Assembly: GCA_037044905.1 (NCBI GenBank)
Contig: JBAOKB010000026.1
Location: 1 to 58,215 of the forward strand
Direction of reading: 5' to 3'
Length of the DNA stretch: 58,215 bases
DNA from: Hortaea werneckii
Taxonomy: Eukaryota > Ascomycota > Dothideomycetes > Mycosphaerellales > Teratosphaeriaceae
Position 1 is the stretch's first letter. Every line of letters begins with the position of its first letter. Shown here piece by piece: positions 44,351 through 53,425 of this stretch. The position numbers were made by a program, and so were the translations under genes. The notes below the pieces were generated by a model. It was given only the letters and a program-made list of their open reading frames with translations. It was not told the origin of the DNA and made no database searches.

Positions 44351-45976
44351 CTACAGCAACAACCACGCCGCAGTGCCCAATACTGCAGCGAAAACCCCAC
44401 TCATCCTAATGTTAGCTCCAGGGATCGCCGCGTCCTCATCGCCACTGCTATTCGCACTGCCGTTCACCTCAGCGGTATCACCCAACCCCGCCGGCAGACC
44501 CTGGTAACCAAACGTCAAGTTCTGCGGCACACTCTGATTGTAACACCCTCCATTCTCAATGTCCAGACCCATCAGGTCATCGGGCGTGCGGAAGAACATG
44601 TACTGCCTCTGATCCAGGTCTTTAAACCCAGAGGTATCGTAGGGGAACCGGTCGCCGTCGTCGGTGGCGCTCGTGTTGCGCAGGAAGATACACTGGGTCT
44701 GGTTGGGGAACTGCTTGGCCATCTGCGGGTAGTCGGTCATGACATCGCTGTTGGATGTGTCGGCAACGAGGATGAACTTGCGCTGGGGGAACGTCTCGTA
44801 GATCTTGTTCAGCAGGAACTTCCTGATGTGCAGGGTGGCGCTGACGTCGGAGAAGTTCAACGGGCGAGTGTCGAATGAGCCGCCCGGGTAGGTGGTGTAG
44901 ATGAACTGCATGTAGTTCCTCGTCACCTGCTCCGGGGTGGTGGTCAGATAGTGGAAGTGCATGTTCGGCAGGCTCTCGCTCCAGTTGGCGTAGATGGCTG
45001 GCATGTTATCCCAGGCCTCGAAGGGACGAGCGAAGGTATTGAGAAGCCCTTGCTCTGGCTGGTAGATCTTGGTCACTCGCAGAATGTCGTCGATATCGCT
45101 GATGACGGTCATACCCTGCGGTGGGACAAGGTACGCCGTGCTGTTGCCAAGCGTGGCGCCTTCCACGTGTGTGTTGAGGCGTTGGATCTCATTTGTCGCA
45201 TTTCCGGGCGTCAAGCCATTGAGGTCGATGGGAACAAAAGTGTCGAAGTCGCCCTCCAGTGTAGTGTTGTAAGGCAGAGTAACATTCTGTTGACCACCAG
45301 TCGTGTTAGAAGACCCACCACCGCCTTGCTCACCGCTGGAGCCTTGGCCGTTGGATGGTTCAAGGTGGATAGGTGCAACCTCGACGTTGTTCTGCTGCAC
45401 CACAAAGATTTCTGCAGTCAGGTTCCGGGCCTGTGCTTGCTGAGAGTCCGACAAGTCGCTAAGAGACCTGCCGTAAATGAACAAACTGTCTGCCAAGTCG
45501 TTCAAGGTCTCGTTAGTCGTGTTCGGCTGCTTGTAAACATTTCCATGGAATCGTACGTTCCATCCGTTCTCCGTCCAGTTCGCGTAAGGGGGAATGTTGA
45601 GTACATTCGTCGGCTGGGCCGCCAGTTGGTCATCGTCTACTCCCAGCGAGCTTTGAACGTCGTCGCCGGTTGGCAGGCCTTCGAAGAATTGGGGGATGCC
45701 TGACGCAACATATGAGGGAAGGTCAGAGCCCAAGAAGTTAAGAACGGAGTTCACATCATTCTCGACATCGTCAAGGATATCTCTCCTGCCTCTCCATGCT
45801 CTTGTTCTTGAAGGGTGGTAGTCAACCTTTGACGGGGTAATGACAGGTTCCCGGGGTGCAACAGGACTGGCTTCTAAAGGTGTCGGTTCGGGTGGTGATG
45901 GAGCTGCTGCGACCAAGGCGCAAAGTGATGTGAGAGTTGCTGGTAGCATCAAGCTTCTGAAGGATGCGGACGCCAT
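44351..45976 (-). CDS. secreted GPI-anchored APP1-type phosphatidate phosphatase
   Basis: Single-exon protein of 541 aa. The APP1 catalytic domain (DUF2183, HAD-like) converts phosphatidate to diacylglycerol in yeast App1; here it spans about residues 260-460 with the nucleophile motif SDIDDI (DxDx type), then YLTTTPEQ, FPQRKFILVADTSNSDVMTDYP and a CIFLRNT block. Unlike cytosolic yeast App1, this protein starts with a signal peptide (SLMLPATLTSLCALVAAA) and ends with a hydrophobic GPI-type tail (MSGVFAAVLGTAAWLLL) after a Ser/Asn/Gly region. Many N-X-S/T sequons support a secretory route. It may act at the cell surface or in a vacuolar/ER lumen; the substrate is unknown. Confidence 0.85.
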   Translation of the reverse strand: MASASFRSLMLPATLTSLCALVAAAPSPPEPTPLEASPVAPREPVITPSKVDYHPSRTRAWRGRRDILDDVENDVNSVLNFLGSDLPSYVASGIPQFFEGLPTGDDVQSSLGVDDDQLAAQPTNVLNIPPYANWTENGWNVRFHGNVYKQPNTTNETLNDLADSLFIYGRSLSDLSDSQQAQARNLTAEIFVVQQNNVEVAPIHLEPSNGQGSSGEQGGGGSSNTTGGQQNVTLPYNTTLEGDFDTFVPIDLNGLTPGNATNEIQRLNTHVEGATLGNSTAYLVPPQGMTVISDIDDILRVTKIYQPEQGLLNTFARPFEAWDNMPAIYANWSESLPNMHFHYLTTTPEQVTRNYMQFIYTTYPGGSFDTRPLNFSDVSATLHIRKFLLNKIYETFPQRKFILVADTSNSDVMTDYPQMAKQFPNQTQCIFLRNTSATDDGDRFPYDTSGFKDLDQRQYMFFRTPDDLMGLDIENGGCYNQSVPQNLTFGYQGLPAGLGDTAEVNGSANSSGDEDAAIPGANIRMSGVFAAVLGTAAWLLL

Positions 45977-46622
45977 GGCGTAGTTGCTGTAAGGCCGCGC
46001 GAATCTCTTTGCTCGCGCTCTTCAAGAGAACTTATAGAGGGCGGCAGTGAATAGTTAACTACCGTGAAATCTGATGCAATCATACAAAGTCAAGATCCAC
46101 GAAACGTCTCTTAGCGCCTCTCAGCACGGCTTGTTTTCTTCCTTGATTTTGTTTGGGTTTGGGCCGAAGTGTAAAGGCGCAGCGATCAGCTTCCGAGCGC
46201 AGCCGGGTTGGGAATGACGTACGAGCCATTCACGATGATCGACATGCGCAGCGTGCACAGCCTCCCTGATCAACATCTGACAACCGTTCCAACTCTGACA
46301 CTGCAGGTTCCAGATTGATGCGGCGCTGGTACAGTCTCGTGACAGGAAACCGACCGTATTTCGCAAATACATCAACGTCAATGTAGTGAATGCAACTCCG
46401 GCAGTGTTCTAAGAGGCAGGTCAACATACTGCCCCAGACGGAGTTCAAAATAGGACACCGCTGGCGGTGCACGGTAAGGCACATCCTCTCGTCTTCCCAA
46501 CCCCAGACGATTTGCACTAAGAGTATGCAATGTATTCTCGCTCTTGAAAGGCGAAGACAAAGTGATGTCCAGCCTCTTCTCCATCCTCGCATCCACGCAA
46601 AACCCCAATCTCAAAAGCCACA
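45977..46622. promoter_or_regulatory. divergent promoter region APP1-like / GNAT
   Basis: 646 bases between divergent genes; it must hold both promoters. No further gene or clear regulatory repeat is seen. Confidence 0.45.
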
Positions 46623-47189
46623 ATGGAACTACCATCACCAGTTCGATTTGAACCCTCACAGCACCAGATCATCGTAAACCAGCTCGCTACAATCCACCGG
46701 GACTGCATCCTCCAGGACGGAACACTCGCAACCTTCTTACCCGACGAGCAAGGGAATCTGGACATTACCAAAATAATCAAATACTGGTCCGACCGAAGCG
46801 AGCAAGTGGCCAAAGGCGCACGAGAGATAATCTTACAGTTCACCGACTCCACGCAAAGCGAAGTAGCAGGGTTCGTCAGCCTCGACATGCCATTTTCTGA
46901 GACTGGGCCTTTCCGGGGGATGGTGGAGAAGATGCTCGTCAGCCCGCAGCATCGGTATAAAGGCGTGGCGAGACTAGTGATGGCCGAGTTGGAGAGCGTA
47001 GCGATAGAACGCGGAAGGACGGTACTCTTCCTTGATACTGTCATTGGATCGGGCGCCGAGCTCGTGTATCCGAAGCTGGGATACAAAGTCGTTGGAGTGA
47101 TACCAAAGTATGGGATTCATCCTACGACCCGTAAGCTTGTGGATGAGATGTTCTTTTACAAGGACCTGAGAGAGGTGCAATCATTATAG
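46623..47189 (+). CDS. GNAT family N-acetyltransferase
   Basis: Probable acetyl-CoA-dependent acetyltransferase of 188 aa, single exon. It has the GNAT core: a beta-strand region ending AGFVSLDMPF, then motif A (VEKMLVSPQHRYKGVARLVMAEL), where QHRYKGVA corresponds to the Q/R-x-x-G-x-A acetyl-CoA pyrophosphate loop, then LFLDTVIGSGAELVYPKLGYK and a C-terminal strand (DEMFFYKDL). The substrate is unknown; antibiotic, amine and protein acetyltransferases share this fold. No targeting signal is seen. The next gene is convergent, only 141 bases away. Confidence 0.88.
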   Translation: MELPSPVRFEPSQHQIIVNQLATIHRDCILQDGTLATFLPDEQGNLDITKIIKYWSDRSEQVAKGAREIILQFTDSTQSEVAGFVSLDMPFSETGPFRGMVEKMLVSPQHRYKGVARLVMAELESVAIERGRTVLFLDTVIGSGAELVYPKLGYKVVGVIPKYGIHPTTRKLVDEMFFYKDLREVQSL

Positions 47190-47330
47190 TAGCGGAATGA
47201 GAGGAAGACTATGCTGAGAAGGCCGTTGGTCATATTATTTTGATACATAAATGGCATTAGAAGGATCTCAATCTGTGAGCTGAAGTGGGAGCCCAGCATC
47301 CCGTCTTATGTCGCTGCTTAGATCATCATA

Positions 47331-48392
47331 CTACAACATTGCCAGATTCCCGTTATCATTCGTAATCCTCTCACCAAGTCGCACAACATTATGCTTCCAT
47401 CCACCTCGCCCGTCACCCAGCTCCGCCTCAATCGCGCGGCCGTCGTCAACCAGTCTAATATGCCGAGCAGTCTGAGCAAAGTTACCGCCTCTCGCCCACC
47501 TCAGATCCCCATTCGTGTTGGTGAAACAGTTGTTCAGGTCCAGACGTGAGGATCGATGATGACCACTCGTATCCTTACACTCAGCGACCAACGTGCAGCG
47601 ACCCTCCAGACGCATATTCTGGGACGAAGCATGGAAGTTACCCGCCATCGCAGCACCGGCCGCAGCCTTCTTGATCTTCTTCTTCTCATCGTCACTGCTG
47701 TCTGAGGAGCTGCTGGAAGATGAGCTAGAGCTGGAGCTAGAGCCACGCCGGCCAAACTTCTGCTTCTTCTCCTTCTTGTCCTTCTTGCTCTTTTTCTTGT
47801 ACGCATCCTCGAGCATCGAGCCTGCAACGGCTCCACCGATGCCTCCGAGGAACCCATGCTTCATTTTGTGACCGCCGTAAGCACCTGCCGCGCCGCCTGC
47901 CAACGCTCCCATGACGCCTCGGTCGCCTTCGGCTGCTGGCTGGCTGGATGAGGGATCGATGGGCCCATATGGCTGCTCGTAGTGGCTCTTGAAAGCGTCT
48001 ACTTCGCTATCCGCTGCCGGGGCATGGTATGGAGGATACGAAGGTGGAGCGCCATACTGTGAGTGATCTTGCGGAGGATACTGCTGTCCTCCATACGTTG
48101 GAGGCGGAGGACCCGTTTGATAGTGCTGCTGTTCGCTGTCGTAGCCACCGTAAGATGGCGGATACTGCTGATAGGCTTGGTCGTTGGAGCCGTAGTAGGA
48201 TTGCGCGGATCCAGATGCGTCAGCGCCATATTGAGGTTGCTGCCAGTTTCCTGTCTGGCCATATGCCTCGCCGGTGTTGTAATTACCATAAGCAGTCTCG
48301 TTGCCGCCGTACTGCGGTTGCTGGAAGCCGTATCCGTAACCGCCACCCTGACTGTAGTCGTAGGGCGGGGCTTGAGGTTGGTTTCGAGTCAT
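47331..48392 (-). CDS. CVNH-domain (cyanovirin-N homology) protein with Gly/Tyr/Gln-rich N-terminus
   Basis: 353 aa, single exon. The C-terminal ~105 residues form a CVNH domain, a fold associated with sugar-binding lectins: GNFHASSQNMRLEG, then LVAECKDTSG, SSRLDLNNCFTN and a second sub-repeat ending ITNDNGNLAML. The N-terminal ~145 residues are low complexity, rich in Gly, Tyr, Gln and Pro with repeated YGG/QPQYG motifs. Between them lie two Gly/Ala-rich zipper-like segments (GVMGALAGGAAGAYGG, GFLGGIGGAVAGSMLEDAY), a Lys-rich stretch and a 13-Ser run. There is no signal peptide. Similar layouts are known in filamentous fungi; carbohydrate binding is an inference. Confidence 0.9.
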   Translation of the reverse strand: MTRNQPQAPPYDYSQGGGYGYGFQQPQYGGNETAYGNYNTGEAYGQTGNWQQPQYGADASGSAQSYYGSNDQAYQQYPPSYGGYDSEQQHYQTGPPPPTYGGQQYPPQDHSQYGAPPSYPPYHAPAADSEVDAFKSHYEQPYGPIDPSSSQPAAEGDRGVMGALAGGAAGAYGGHKMKHGFLGGIGGAVAGSMLEDAYKKKSKKDKKEKKQKFGRRGSSSSSSSSSSSSSDSSDDEKKKIKKAAAGAAMAGNFHASSQNMRLEGRCTLVAECKDTSGHHRSSRLDLNNCFTNTNGDLRWARGGNFAQTARHIRLVDDGRAIEAELGDGRGGWKHNVVRLGERITNDNGNLAML

Positions 48393-49065
48393 GTTTTCTG
48401 ATCAAGTGATGGATGCTCAGTTGTTCCAAGATAGTCGTTCGAGATGACAATGGGAAGAGCGATGTCATATAGAAAGAATGGAAGAGGGAAAGATAGCTTT
48501 ACATTCCTTGAGCCACCAACAGTGTGACCCTGTAGAGCTGAAGAGCTGCTGCACAGCCTCACGTCAGGCGGCAGGACCGAGATCGAATCCTGTGAGCAAC
48601 TTGGATGGATCAATGCTACCTACTCGATCTTCGTGTGGCCGGTACAAATATACCACTGTAAGGAGGTGGTCTCTCTTCACGACTATTGACAATGCAAATG
48701 ACGACGAGCCCGACTGCTTCCTCCTTGTTCCTCTTCCAAGACTTCATCGAGCTCAAGTCTTGGTGGCGGGGTCCGGCGGATTTACTGACCCCAGACGCCG
48801 AAGTCTTGAAACGGCTTACTTTCCCGAGCTCGGGTTCAAGCTGCGAAATATGCTTGCTGGCCCACCATCTTAGATTGAAATAGTGCAAACCGATGAAGTC
48901 AAAGGAGATATATAAGTAGGATGTCGTGTGGCGAGAACCTCGCTCATTGTCTGGTACATTTCTTAAAACTTCGAAAAATTCCCTTTGCCGCCCTAAATCC
49001 CCTCACAACCTGAATCTCTGTTATAACCACAGGGAACCGCCCTGTAGCAAGCAGAACTGTGCATT
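48393..49065. promoter_or_regulatory. divergent promoter region CVNH / PhyH
   Basis: 673 bases between divergent genes, holding both promoters. A TATA-like ATATATAAG lies near 48909-48917, upstream of the + gene. No RNA gene is supported. Confidence 0.45.
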
Positions 49066-50200
49066 ATGGCAACAATGGCCCTATCGAAGGCATTCTCACG
49101 GTCCAGATTGCAGCTTCTGATGAGGACTGTACCCATCAGATGCATGTCCTCTTCTCCATCTACTCCCACTTTACTAATGACGATCAAGCCAACAACCAAG
49201 GAACTGTCCGCCGGATTCTTGGGCGAACGAAACCTCGAAAAGGCAATGAGAGGTCTACACGAGGACGGCCTCGTCGTTGTGTCCGATGTGATCCCTCATG
49301 AGCATCTCGACCGCCTGAACAAGAAGATGGTGCACGACGCGCGAACACTGCAGTCGAAGGGCAAAGACATGCCGTACAACTACAACGTCGGTAATATTCA
49401 GCAGGATCCACCCCCCGTCAAGGAGCATTTTGAATCTTCCATCTTCCTCAACCCGATCGCCAATCAGATCACAACAGGGATGCTTGGTCCAAGACCGAAG
49501 TGGACGTTCTGTAGTGGGAACTCTGCCATGCCGCCGGAAGCTGGTGCTCAACCCCAGCGGCAGCCGGTGCATGCTGATTCCGACTTTGCCCATCCTTCTC
49601 ACCCCTTCGCTCTAGTCGTCAATGTGCCTCTCATCAGATTCACGCCGGAGAACGGCAGTACAGAAACCTGGCTTGGGTAAGTGCCGATGGCGGTGAGCGA
49701 CTCATTCCACGCGCAAGACGGAGGCTTACTTAAAATTGTTCGTAGCACCCACACAGGCGAGCTTTCTGGCTTGCAAGTCCAAGAAGGAGCCAAAGGGACA
49801 AGAGCCAGTGGCAGGATCCGCGAGGATCTGCTCGAGCAGCGAAGACAGATACGAGGTCCCAGCCAGCCTATCATTGAGAAAGGCAGCATTGTCATTCGTG
49901 ACCTACGGCTTTGGCACGCCGGCATGCCAAACACGACCGACGAAGTGCGGGTCATGCTTGCAATGAGTAAGTTTTTCTTAGCGTCCTGTTGATTGCAAAA
50001 GACTGACATAGCTCGCAGTCCACTTTGCACCCTGGTACCGGAATCCGATGAAACTTGAGCTTTCCGAAGACCTCAAGGACAAGATCGAAAGCCAGACAGA
50101 TTTGCAAATACCGGTAGACTGGGTGAGCAGAGACGAGGCGCTGAAGCGTTACTTGAACAGAGGCTTTGGCAACAGCTACGATTTTGGACAAGCAGAGTAG
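49066..50200 (+). CDS. phytanoyl-CoA dioxygenase (PhyH) family protein
   Basis: Fe(II)/2-oxoglutarate-dependent dioxygenase of the PhyH family; fungal members act on varied small molecules, so the substrate is open. Exons 49066-49676, 49746-49966 and 50019-50200 give 337 aa. Junctions rebuild GTHTGEL and MIHFAPWY in frame. The iron triad is visible: HAD in QPVHADSDF and the distal His in LRLWHAGMPN; the downstream Arg in DEVRVML is the likely 2-oxoglutarate ligand. The N-terminus is basic with few acids over ~40 residues (SKAFSRSRLQLLMRTVPIR), suggesting mitochondrial import, while no PTS1 is present at the C-terminus (GQAE). A Zn2Cys6 regulator lies convergently 48 bases downstream and could be a local regulator, though this is unproven. 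Confidence 0.88.
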
Positions 50201-50248
50201 ACAGCAACGTCCCGCAGTGTTGTCTCCAAGATGATCCGTAGCGACTTA

Positions 50249-51548
50249 TCAACTATCCCCAGCCCAATATCTCTTCAAGTCGTCAATGAAGCGCTGTACG
50301 GGCCATCCAGTGTCTTTCTTGTAGCTCTGTAATCTTCGAACTAGATCCGACTGGAGCGATTCATCCTGTAGATACCGACCGCAGTAGCTGACAGGGCCGA
50401 ACCAGTTCACGATGACGGCGGGGGTATCGTAACTAAACGCGATACCGCAGAGTCTGACTGCCCAACAGTGCAAATTGGCTCGTACGCTTGCCTCCAGAGC
50501 TTGGTGAATTGCAACGATGCTTCTCGCCACAAGATAATAGTGGGCAGCAGAAGCATGGCATTCCGCTAGCATTCTGACGGTCGGGAAAACGGAGCCGCTT
50601 CCCTCGACAGAGTCATGATAAGGACGGAAATGGGCAGGCAAGGAATCGTGCCATTGTTCCAAGCGAGATTCCAGAACATGAGAGTTGTCCGCCGTGAGCT
50701 GTCCCCCAAAGGCGGTATTTACAATCCGAGCTAGGTGCAAAGTAGCCATATTCAGCTGATCCTCGTCTGTCACCGGATCGTACTCAATATCAAGACGCTT
50801 AGAATCGAGCTTGAGAGGCTGCCGAGTGATCAAGCTAAACGTGATGTCCTCCCTGAGATAATTGAAGAAGCCAGCACGGAGGATCGAAGGAGTGCTGAGA
50901 TCCAGACCCTGACCAGCAGCCAAGGCATAGGCTCCACTCAGATGTCTGTTGGGGTCAAAGTCCTCTGCAAGAATCTCATACGAGCGCAGCAAGCATACTG
51001 CAGCGAGAGCGATCCCGCCTAGAGCTTTGACTTGCTCGCCACTAAGCTCTATTAAAAGCTGTACGCACCGAGTATGATGTCTCTCTGCTCTTGCTTGCAA
51101 GCTCGGTACTTTCGTCCTGCTTAGATGGATGGCGGCAAAGGCGATCAGCGCATTAAATAGTAGGGGCTGTGACAAAGCCTCATAAGGGACATGCTTCGAA
51201 AAGTGTCGTGCGGAATCGCTGAGATCGTACCATGAAGCGAGGTTGCTGACATAGTGATGGAACAGACGTGCAACTTCTGCTTCTTGCAGAGCGTCTTTAG
51301 GATCCAGATCCAGTGGACAATTGCTCGCGTGCTCATCTGTCAAACTATGATGCCGGAATTGGATTGCATGATTGCGATCGCAGTAGCGACCAGCTCTCGC
51401 GCACCTTTGACAGACAGGCTGTGCCTCATCGCCTATGATGTCTTAGCATTGGGTGTGATGGGTGCTAGTCCAACGCGTAAGACCACACACACTTGAGTTT
51501 TCGGCGTCGACAGGTCAGGCACGATGAAGTTGTAAGGATACGTGGCAT
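50249..51548 (-). CDS. Zn2Cys6 transcription factor, zinc cluster split by an intron
   Basis: Fungal nuclear regulator of 413 aa. Exon 1 (51548-51491) encodes 19 residues plus one base; exon 2 runs 51432-50249. The intron (GTGTGT...CATAG, branch TGCTAAG) interrupts the third cysteine codon. Joined, the cluster is C10-LT-C13-RRRKLK-C20-DEAQPV-C27-QR-C30-ARAGRY-C37, a perfect CX2CX6CX6CX2CX6C. Residues ~60-413 are the Fungal_trans_2-type helical domain (ARHFSKHVPYEAL, LLFNALIAFAAIHLSRT). Starting at the in-frame non-ATG codon near 51343 would drop the whole DNA-binding domain. It is convergent with the PhyH gene, 48 bases apart. Confidence 0.93.
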
Positions 51549-52454
51549 GGTGAGGTATTCACGAGAGACCCGCAAGCGGATGAAGGGAGGTGTTGTTAAG
51601 TAATGGCAAGCGGTACGATGTACATAGCACCTAGGTAGTAGTTTCAGTGCTGTCCTTCGAAACGACTTTTGACCGACAGGACATATATTGCGGATCCAGC
51701 ATCTGGGTAGAATACATTGATTTGGTGAACCGTCATGGGAGGCAAGCGTGGTTCCTTGCCCAACTAGGTACTTTCGTCAACTTGTTCCTGGGAATTCTGA
51801 TGCTTCTGTAGTGGCAGCCCTGTGGCTCTCAAGGAGACTTCATATTTGCAAAAGACAACGGCATCGACATGCAATGGCTGTACAAACTACTCGAAATCTG
51901 TCGTGCATGTAACATTGCGATCGTAATGATGACATGTCCATGAGTTGAAATATAAGCCAAAAATAAACGAGTCAATAGCCTAAGGTAACGCTCATTGTAC
52001 TCAATTGGGAGCGAGATCAGTGAGCGGAAAGTAGCTAGGTCAAATACTAGATCACCCACAAATGAACAACGCAGAGTTGCGATGCAGGATAGACCTTATT
52101 CATGATATGGAACGCAGTATCAGTGCATTAAATTAGAACTTTGAGAATACCACATGAACTCCTGTGGTGATGGGAGCCAACCAGCCCAGTACTGTCAGCT
52201 CCCATGGCAAAGGGCGTCAAGCCTTGCTCAATCTTTCTTCGGCTTTGAGTACACGGCCGACGCTCCCAGACGCAACCGCGATTGCAGTTCTTTAGCACTC
52301 GTGGCCTCGTCTTCGAGACCGGGAAATTCGGTCGAGTAATTGGCGACTCGGACGCGGCATGCTGTGGAACACCCACAAGACCGTAGAGGAATGACACATG
52401 CTGCTCCGCCCAGGGTAGCAGCAATCTTAGGCTGTCATCAGGCGAATTCGATGT
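51549..52454. other. intergenic, regulator promoter and 3' flank of small membrane protein
   Basis: 906 bases. The part next to 51548 is the promoter of the Zn2Cys6 gene (transcribed leftward), and the right part is the 3' flank of the next minus-strand gene. No gene or RNA was recognised. Confidence 0.55.
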
Positions 52455-52841
52455 TTAGGATGCTTTGCCGGAGTCCGCCTTACTGTCATCGGCCTGGGTG
52501 TTGTTCCAGCCCAGACGGGACTTGTAGTTCGGGAAACTCGTGTGATTCCAGACATTAACCAGCACGCTGTATACGCCATCAGTATCCAGAAGTACCGTTA
52601 GCACCTGTCATCCTCTCACTCACTTCTGTGTCTTGTCCGTGTAGTTCTCATTACTTTGCTCCTTCACTCCGACCCTCAGCCCCCCATCTTTCGTGAAGCT
52701 CATATGTTTCTTTTCCATCTTCTTGTTGGCACGCTCCCCGAGCTCGTTGGACCACTGGTAGATGCCATAGCCAATGTATGCGCCTATGCCGACCACGATA
52801 AACAAGATGAGGAGCGGTATCAAGCTGCTGAGACCGGCCAT
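52455..52841 (-). CDS. small single-pass membrane protein of unknown function, two exons
   Basis: 109 aa from exons 52841-52624 and 52566-52455. The N-terminus is a hydrophobic helix (SLIPLLILFIVVGIGAYIGYGIYQW), followed by a basic region (RANKKMEKKHMSFTKDGG) and a VGVKE block. The second exon was found by splicing GTGAGT to a TACAG acceptor; it adds NVLVNVWNHTSFPNYKSRLGW and an acidic end. Without the intron the frame ends after 73 residues. The pattern resembles a small conserved family in filamentous ascomycetes that I cannot name. A membrane-anchored, cytosol-facing basic domain is likely; function is unknown. Confidence 0.75.
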
Positions 52842-53425
52842 GTTCCCAGCGGTGGTTCCCAGCGGTGGTAGTGCGCTGATGAGGTGGTCAGAGAAGATAT
52901 GAGGCGATTATGAGATGCAGTAGATTGTGTTGGATTTGACTATGTGGCTCTGTCTGTAAAAGCAGGTCCCAGTAGCATTTGAGTGGAACAGCAAACAGTG
53001 ACCTTTGAGACACAAGGTCGGATGCGTAGCGAGGTGGTGGGATGCGGGGCTAGCGTGAAACGAGACCCTCTGAACATGTGAAGATCCCATCCGGGCGATG
53101 GCAGCGAAAACCTGGAGGCTGGACTTTTGCCAAGCGGATTAACAAGTTGACGCGTACTTACCTTGTGCTTAACTTATTATGCAATAGTACGCTCGGTGTC
53201 ACTTATGTTGAGCAGTCTGCCGTGAAAGTGTGAAAAAGTTTAGAGACGTCAAAAAATTGAATTCGCAAAGCTAATCACGAGACGCTGCTCGATACAGTAG
53301 TCATCAATCGTCCCGCCCGTACATGGAGCTAATTCTCGAGCATCTCATCGTTTCGAGCATACCAAACGCCACGCTGAATTGCACATGAATAAACTAATCC
53401 GATAAGCTAAGCCTCCGTCGCAAAA
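52842..53425. other. intergenic, small membrane protein promoter and WOPR gene 3' flank
   Basis: 584 bases between two minus-strand genes. It holds the promoter of the small membrane protein and the 3' flank of the WOPR gene. Nothing else is recognised. Confidence 0.55.

Noticed and set aside
44951..45703. 250-codon open frame antisense to the APP1-like gene
   Set aside because: Shadow frame; the minus strand has signal peptide, catalytic motif and GPI tail.
48571..48602. GATCGAATCC resembling a tRNA B box
   Set aside because: No A box, acceptor stem or 7-base T loop could be built around it.
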